Source: Paenibacillus silvisoli
Lineage (GTDB): Bacteria > Bacillota > Bacilli > Paenibacillales > Paenibacillaceae
Reading direction: 5' to 3'
Assembly: GCF_030866765.1 (NCBI RefSeq)
Contig: NZ_CP133017.1
Span: 2,834,001 to 2,898,000, forward strand
DNA: 64,000 nt
The translations under genes were made by a program, and so were the position numbers. This document shows positions 58,887-64,000 of the stretch, one piece after another (position 1 is the stretch's first letter; the number at the start of each line of letters is the position of its first letter). The notes under the pieces are model-generated. The model was given only the letters and a program-made list of their open reading frames with translations. It did not search any database and was not told the DNA's origin.

Positions 58887-59794
58887 ACGGATTTTGGCTC
58901 GGTATCGACGGAGGAGGCTCCAAAACCGAAGCGCTTCTGCTTGATAGCGGTACGGGAGCGCTCACGGTCTTTCGCGCCGGAGGCATCAACGCCATCATCG
59001 AAGGGGAAGCTTCGTCAGAGCGGCAGCTGCGGAAGCTGGCAGTCGATGTGCGCGCGCATGTGGATGAGCGAAACGGACGCGTATTGGGCATCCATCTCGG
59101 CTCCGCAGGCATTTCCGACATCGCGGGAGGCGGTACTTGGGAACGCCGCGTCATCGCGGACGCATTTCCGGACGCGCGCACGCAGTTTGGCATCGATGCG
59201 GAAATTGCATGGGAAGGCGCGACGAACGGCGCTCCGGGCATCGTCGTCATCGCAGGCACCGGATCGATCGGATACGCCAAAAACGCTGCAGGGGATATAC
59301 GCCGCTGCGGCGGCTGGGGGCCGCTCTTCGGCGACGAAGGGAGCGGCATGCATATCGGTCGCGAAACGCTTCGCGCCGTATCGCGCGAGCTTGACGGCAG
59401 GGGGCGGAAGACGATGCTGACGGAACGGCTTCGTGAGCGGCTCGCTTTCCGGACGAAGGCCGAGTTTATCGAGAAGGCATACGGCATGAGCCGCAAGCAG
59501 ATCGCCGCCCTGGCACAGGAAACGGCTGCGGCTGCCGCAAAGTCCGATGAAGCGGCGACGCAGATGCTAAACGAGGCGGGAGCGCATCTGGCGGAGCTCT
59601 TCCTTGCGCTGCGCGGTCAGCTTGCGTGGCAGCAGGCCGTGCCGATCTTTTCCTATGCCGGAGGCGTGTTTGCGATCGGCGAGCCCATTCTGGCTCCGCT
59701 TCGCGCAATACTTGCCGACCACGGCGCTGTTCTGACGCCTCCGCACGCCGGACCGGCGCATGGAGCGCTTCGGTTGGCTCGGCGACTGTGTTAA
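58883..59794 (+). CDS. BadF/BadG-family ATPase, N-acetylglucosamine kinase-like
   Basis: 303 aa of the ASKHA fold. Phosphate 1 loop LGIDGGGSKTEALLLD at the N terminus, phosphate 2 loop VVIAGTGSIGYA and GWGPLFGDEGSGMHIGR are typical of the BadF/BadG/BcrA/BcrD family and of human-type N-acetylglucosamine kinases. It would phosphorylate an amino sugar entering the cell. The ATG overlaps the SIS gene stop in ATGA, so the two are translated together. 27 bp later begins the ceramidase-like gene. Confidence 0.87.
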   Translation: MNGFWLGIDGGGSKTEALLLDSGTGALTVFRAGGINAIIEGEASSERQLRKLAVDVRAHVDERNGRVLGIHLGSAGISDIAGGGTWERRVIADAFPDARTQFGIDAEIAWEGATNGAPGIVVIAGTGSIGYAKNAAGDIRRCGGWGPLFGDEGSGMHIGRETLRAVSRELDGRGRKTMLTERLRERLAFRTKAEFIEKAYGMSRKQIAALAQETAAAAAKSDEAATQMLNEAGAHLAELFLALRGQLAWQQAVPIFSYAGGVFAIGEPILAPLRAILADHGAVLTPPHAGPAHGALRLARRLC

Positions 59795-59821
59795 CGAGGA
59801 AAGAAGAAGGAGGCGATCCCC

Positions 59822-60940
59822 GTGCTGCGGATCGGGTTTGCCAAACGAGCGATTACCCCGCCAATAGGCACCCCGCTCGGCGGCTATGCGGCGCGAACGG
59901 AAGCGGCAGGCGCCGTTCATGCCGAGCTTTACTGCCGCTGCATGGCGGGCCAAGACGAAAACGGCGATTTCGTGCTGGTATCGCTCGATCTGCTCGGGAT
60001 CGACGAAAGCCTGAGGCTGCGCATGCTCGAAGGCGTTCGCGCAAACGGCATGAATTTATCCGCCGGCCGGTTCAGCGTATGGGCGACGCATACGCACAGC
60101 GGACCGGAGGGCTTTCCCGATCACCTTCATCGCGGCATATGGATGAGCGAAAGCCGCCCGCCAAATGAGCGGCTGCGGGAGCTGACGGTTCGAACTACCG
60201 TAGCTGCCATTTTGGAGGCTAAGTCCGAACAAGTGCCCGCGACTCTGCAATGGTATCGCGCGCGATGCCCGGCAATCGCCAGCAATCGCCGGAACCGCGA
60301 GGCGCCTCATCAGCCGGATGTTCATCTGCTGGAAGCATCGGACGCAACCGGCAAGGTGATCGGAGGCATGCTCCACTTCGCGTGTCATCCGACCGTAATC
60401 GGTCCATATCACTTTATTTCTTCCGACTTTGCCGGGGCGGCGATAGAATCGCTGGAGCAGGCGAATCGCTCCGGGGCGGTGTTTCTGTTCGCGAACGGCG
60501 CCGCCGGGGACGTTAGCACGAGATGGGCGCGCCGCGGCGACCAGCCGGACGAAGCGGAACGGATTGGCTTGGCGTTGGCCGAGAGTCTGCTGATCAAGCG
60601 TGCCATTCAACCGCCATCGCAATTGCTGCCGGGAATTGAAACCTCATATGCCTCAGAGCATCTGATGCACAGCTTTACGGATCGGCAGGACGGACAAAGG
60701 CTGGACGGTATTTTTCAAACGGTGTATTTGAACGGCGTCATGCTCAAGCTCGTACCCGGCGAATTGTTCGCCTCTTACGCCATGAGCAGCAGCGGCACCG
60801 TCATCATCGGTTATGCCAACGGCTACTTGGGCTATATGCCGGATGAAGCAAGTTTAGCCGAAGGGGGGTATGAAATCGAAGCTTGCCGCTTGGATGCGTC
60901 CGCGCTGCATTGGATTGCTCATTGGCTGAACCGTTCCTGA
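59822..60940 (+). CDS. Neutral ceramidase-like hydrolase
   Basis: 372 aa, matching the N-terminal domain of neutral/alkaline non-lysosomal ceramidases. RIGFAKRAITPPIGTPLGGYAAR is the family opening; WATHTHSGPEG and HFACHPTVIGP carry probable metal-binding His residues; FLFANGAAGDVSTRWA holds the nucleophile region. Many bacterial members lack a signal peptide, as here, and their substrates are unknown; sugar-linked contexts are common, so amidohydrolysis of an acylated sugar is possible. Start GTG at 59822 with GGAGG nine bases upstream. Confidence 0.82.
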   Translation: MLRIGFAKRAITPPIGTPLGGYAARTEAAGAVHAELYCRCMAGQDENGDFVLVSLDLLGIDESLRLRMLEGVRANGMNLSAGRFSVWATHTHSGPEGFPDHLHRGIWMSESRPPNERLRELTVRTTVAAILEAKSEQVPATLQWYRARCPAIASNRRNREAPHQPDVHLLEASDATGKVIGGMLHFACHPTVIGPYHFISSDFAGAAIESLEQANRSGAVFLFANGAAGDVSTRWARRGDQPDEAERIGLALAESLLIKRAIQPPSQLLPGIETSYASEHLMHSFTDRQDGQRLDGIFQTVYLNGVMLKLVPGELFASYAMSSSGTVIIGYANGYLGYMPDEASLAEGGYEIEACRLDASALHWIAHWLNRS

Positions 60941-61079
60941 CCCGCATCCCCAAGCATCTCCAAGTAAAGTCCGACAGGCTTCGCAGCAGCGAACGAAGCT
61001 CGCTTCATCCACAGCAATAATCGCCTTCGCCTGGCAGCATGTCATCGAAACAGCACAATTGGCGAGGAGGAACCCAGCG

Positions 61080-62837
61080 ATGATGAAGAGAACGGCAGCG
61101 TGTTTCATTTCGATGCTTATCGCGATTACGGGCGTCTTTGGCTTTGGCGGGTCAATCGCGTTCGCGGTGAGCAGCTATTACGTTTCTCCATCCGGCAGCG
61201 ACAGCAACCCGGGAACGTTAGCGCAGCCCTTCAAGACGGTGCAGAAAGGGATCGATTCGATGTCGGCCGGCGATACGCTGTATCTGCGGGCAGGCACCTA
61301 TCAGGAAAAAGTGTACATTACGAACAAGAACGGTTCGTCAAGCGCATGGTACACGGTCAAAAACTACGCCGGCGAAACGCCGGTCATGGACGGCAACAAT
61401 TTAGCTCTGGCGGAAGCCTTCGACATCTATAACTCGTCCTATTGGCATATCGAAGGACTGGAGATGAAGAAGTACTGGGGTGCAGGGGTCTACATGGAAG
61501 GCTATCAGCGGCCCGGCGAGATGTCGCCGCATCCGGTCTCCCACATCGAGCTGATTAAATTGACGATTCATGATTTGGATAATCCGGATACGACGACAAC
61601 GGCCGGTACGCAAGCGATTGCCGGGGAAGGCCCGGATTTCGTGACCATCAAGAAATGCAACATTTACAACATCGGCTTGCTTCGCGATAGTCCGCTGGAT
61701 CACGGCGTTTATGTCGGCTATGGCGCGGATCATTACGTAATCGACGGCAACAGCATGCAGCTCACATCCGGCAGCGGCTTGCAGCTGTATGGACAGCCCG
61801 GCGGTGGCAGCGACTTCGTCATTACGAACAATATCCTTTGGAACAACCACAAATTCGGCTTGATCGTCGCGTCGAATACCTCGAACAACCTCATCGCCAA
61901 CAATACGTTCTACGGCAACGGCAAAGCGGATGTGTACATGACGGATTCCGCATCAGGCAATACGTTCAAAAATAACATTTTCGGCAGCGCGGTAGGCGAA
62001 TACCACGTGGAAATGATGGACAGCGGCTCCGCGTCCGGCAACGCTTTCGATTATAACCTCTACTACAACTCCTCAGCCGCCGCTTACCGGATCAGCTCCG
62101 GTATGAGCTATGCGACCTGGCAATCGACGTATGGCCAGGAAGCGCATGGACGTACGGGCGATCCGCTCTTCATTAATCCGGCCTACAGCAATTTGCGGGT
62201 AGGCGGACTTAGTCCGGCACTCGGCGTCGCGGATGCGTCGGCAGCGCCAACTTACGATTATGACGGCAATTTGCGCGAGGCGCCTTACCACGACATGGGG
62301 GCGTACGACTACAACTTGAACTATGACAACTTCGAGGGACAGTCGCCGAACGAAGGGCAGTATACGACGTTCGACGGAAGCTGGCGCAAAACGACGGACG
62401 GCAGCACCGTCTATGAGCAATACGGCGCAACCGGTTATGGCATCAAAGCGCTGATCGGCGATCCGGCATGGACGAATTACGACGTACAGGCAAAGGTGAA
62501 GGTCGTCGGCGGGTCGGGCAGCGGCGCGGCGGCAGGCGTGATCGGCAGAGCCACATCCACGTTATCCAGCTATTACGTCGCGATTATCCAGCCCTCTCAA
62601 GTTGTGCTCTATAAGATCGTAAGCGGCAACTGGACCTTGCTCGGCAGCTATTCCGCATCTTATCCGGTCAGCACTTGGTATACGCTGAAGCTGACCTGCA
62701 ACGGGAGCAATATCGCGGTCAGCGTGGACGGCACGCAGCGCATCAGCGTGACGGACAGCTCGATTGCAGCCGGCAAAGCCGGCTTCTACACCGAGTATTA
62801 CGCCAGATGGGACGAATTCAAGGTCGCGCCGCGGTAA
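61080..62837 (+). CDS. Secreted right-handed parallel beta-helix protein
   Basis: 585 aa. A signal peptide (to about residue 32, ending FGGSIAFA) precedes YYVSPSGSDSNPGTLAQPFK, the classic start of pectate-lyase-like beta-helices. Repeated NNTFYGNG, NNILWNNH and SGNTFKNNIF coils fill residues 200-340. The last 170 residues are a laminin-G/DUF1080-like sugar-binding domain (GSWRKTTDGSTVYEQYG ... ARWDEFKVAP). Likely a polysaccharide lyase or binding protein acting outside the cell. GAGGAGGAA precedes the ATG at 61080. No sulphur or metal motif fixes the substrate. Confidence 0.85.
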   Translation: MMKRTAACFISMLIAITGVFGFGGSIAFAVSSYYVSPSGSDSNPGTLAQPFKTVQKGIDSMSAGDTLYLRAGTYQEKVYITNKNGSSSAWYTVKNYAGETPVMDGNNLALAEAFDIYNSSYWHIEGLEMKKYWGAGVYMEGYQRPGEMSPHPVSHIELIKLTIHDLDNPDTTTTAGTQAIAGEGPDFVTIKKCNIYNIGLLRDSPLDHGVYVGYGADHYVIDGNSMQLTSGSGLQLYGQPGGGSDFVITNNILWNNHKFGLIVASNTSNNLIANNTFYGNGKADVYMTDSASGNTFKNNIFGSAVGEYHVEMMDSGSASGNAFDYNLYYNSSAAAYRISSGMSYATWQSTYGQEAHGRTGDPLFINPAYSNLRVGGLSPALGVADASAAPTYDYDGNLREAPYHDMGAYDYNLNYDNFEGQSPNEGQYTTFDGSWRKTTDGSTVYEQYGATGYGIKALIGDPAWTNYDVQAKVKVVGGSGSGAAAGVIGRATSTLSSYYVAIIQPSQVVLYKIVSGNWTLLGSYSASYPVSTWYTLKLTCNGSNIAVSVDGTQRISVTDSSIAAGKAGFYTEYYARWDEFKVAPR

Positions 62838-62913
62838 GGCACAGGCACCGGCAGCAAAGGGGAAGCAGACGAAAGAGCGAGAGACCATTTGGTTAAGGAG
62901 GGTGTTTTTGCAT

Positions 62914-64000
62914 ATGAGAGCCGCTAATCATCGACGTAGCCTGTCCATATTCACCTCCATGATGCTGCTGCCCGTCATCCTGCTGTCCGCCTGCTCCGGA
63001 AACGGAAACAAAGCGGCAGATGCGTCTGCCGGCAACGGCGGGAATGAGAATGCGGCAGCGGCAGTCCAAACGAATAACGAACCGGCCGCAGCCGAAGAGC
63101 CGGCAGCTTCGAATAGCGAGCCGGCAGCCGAGGAAGCCGCGGAGCCTAAGCTGGACATGACGATGTTTTACGGCGATTCCGGACTGTCGTTTCCGCAAGG
63201 CGTCGATCCGAGCGACAATCCGTGGATCGACATTGTCGAGCAAGCGGCGAACGTCGATTTGAAAGTCGACGTGCCTTCTTCAGCGGATTTTGCCACGAAA
63301 TTCTCGTTGCTGCTTGCTTCCGGCAAGCTTCCGGATATCGTGCATACCTGGTTGCCGGGCGAAGCGGATAAAGCAGCAGCGCAGGGCGCATTCATCGATC
63401 TGAAAGCCTACTATGACAAATCGCCGATCATTCAGAAATACATTACGCCGGAAATGATGGAATACGCTAAGGCGCCGGACGGCCGTTACTATCGCATTCC
63501 GATGGCTTGGAACAAAGCGCCGCAAGGCAGCGGCCTGATCGCCAGATACGACCTTATCCAGAAGTACAACGATGGCAAATGGCCGGAATCGGTCGACGAA
63601 TGGGTCGCGCTTATGCGTAAAATCCATCAGGCGGAGCCGAAAAAAGCGGTGCTGACCAATGTCAACTGGGGCGATCCCGCGCTGTATAGCGGAGGCGTCG
63701 TCTTCTACAACATGTACGGCGCAACGCCGTACGGTACCCGGGTGCAGGAAGGCAACGTCATTCCGAACTTCATTCTGCCCGAATACCGGGAAGCGACCGT
63801 GCTCATGAAGCAGCTGTATGACGAGGGAATTCTAGATAAAGAGTTTGCGACGATGGATGAAGCAAAGGCCGCGCAGAAGGCTTATAACGGCAATGTGCTG
63901 CTAACGTATGACACGGCCGACCAGCTGGTGCCCGGCGCGCAAGCCAATAAGCAAGGCGGGGTTAATCCGGTAACGAAGGATTGGATGACCATGTTCGCGC
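62914..64000 (+). CDS. Extracellular solute-binding lipoprotein (partial, continues past window)
   Basis: The first 362 codons of a family 1-type (LipO-like) ABC-transporter solute-binding protein. The signal peptide ends LLSAC with the lipid-modified Cys27, followed by a long Ala/Glu/Asn-rich linker (about residues 28-80) and the binding domain (DMTMFYGDSGLSFP...). SGKLPDIVHTW and the later VTKDWMTMFA are typical of Paenibacillus oligosaccharide-binding proteins. AAGGAGG is 12 bases before the ATG; an in-frame TTG at 62908 has a better spacing. The window ends before its stop codon. Permease genes are expected beyond. Confidence 0.88.
   Translation, partial: MRAANHRRSLSIFTSMMLLPVILLSACSGNGNKAADASAGNGGNENAAAAVQTNNEPAAAEEPAASNSEPAAEEAAEPKLDMTMFYGDSGLSFPQGVDPSDNPWIDIVEQAANVDLKVDVPSSADFATKFSLLLASGKLPDIVHTWLPGEADKAAAQGAFIDLKAYYDKSPIIQKYITPEMMEYAKAPDGRYYRIPMAWNKAPQGSGLIARYDLIQKYNDGKWPESVDEWVALMRKIHQAEPKKAVLTNVNWGDPALYSGGVVFYNMYGATPYGTRVQEGNVIPNFILPEYREATVLMKQLYDEGILDKEFATMDEAKAAQKAYNGNVLLTYDTADQLVPGAQANKQGGVNPVTKDWMTMFA

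Overview
The window reads as chromosome of a GC-rich, endospore-forming Bacillota, most like Paenibacillus or Cohnella (Paenibacillaceae). The grounds are two complete GerK-type germinant receptor operons, strong AGGAGG-type ribosome binding sites with many GTG/TTG starts, a TagA/WecG-type transferase, a large Paenibacillus-style solute-binding lipoprotein, and gene families common in that group. No rRNA, tRNA, CRISPR array, phage or transposase was seen. The genus is an inference.

Layout. 1-1156: no gene, but palindrome arrays. 1157-17846: mixed housekeeping and accessory genes: an FtsH-like membrane protease, GNAT acetyltransferases, a small TTG-started gene, a DivIVA-motif protein, an SDR-ThuA pair, a TagA/WecG transferase, a DapA-like lyase with a divergent LysR regulator, a DeoR regulator coupled to a MurA paralogue whose catalytic Cys is replaced by Asp, a phosphotransferase-GNAT-nucleotidyltransferase operon, an erythromycin-esterase homologue, and an Rrf2 regulator beside a minimal flavoprotein. 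17891-21561: first ger operon (A-C-B order) with a sigma-G-like promoter. 21719-34860: regulators and small enzymes, including an Rrf2/AhpD pair with a clear promoter and palindrome, a MarR-MFS efflux operon with promoter and operator, and two disrupted genes (a LysM/HEAT protein with an in-frame TGA and a frameshifted phosphodiester glycosidase).

35003-49266 is the most coherent block: chorismate mutase, gabT, an aldehyde dehydrogenase, rpoN (sigma-54), the beta-lysine pathway genes (ablB/yodP, yodT, two CoA-transferase subunits, yodQ, kamA), and a PAS-AAA+-Fis sigma-54 activator. Four sequences match the -24/-12 consensus and lie exactly before gabT, ablB, yodT and kamA. I infer a self-contained sigma-54 regulon that could take lysine through beta-lysine and acetylated intermediates to GABA and then succinate; a thiolase is not in the window. 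49398-55608: a small membrane protein, an M3 oligoendopeptidase and the second ger operon. 55829-64000: an SDR, a DegT aminotransferase, and a divergent set with an SIS-domain protein, an N-acetylglucosamine-kinase-like ATPase, a ceramidase-like hydrolase, a secreted beta-helix protein and a solute-binding lipoprotein cut by the window end. This looks like a glycan or amino-sugar uptake locus.

The most unusual signal is non-coding. Three intergenic elements (13717-13899, 15307-15489, 51653-51835) are each exactly 183 bp and have two direct arms 50 bp apart, then two inverted arms 50 bp apart, with 82 bp between the pairs. Geometry is constant while arm sequences differ between loci. Palindrome arrays at 736-919 and 44781-45302 use nearly the same spacings (50-51 or 61-62 bp, one helical turn apart). 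I do not know a named family that matches.
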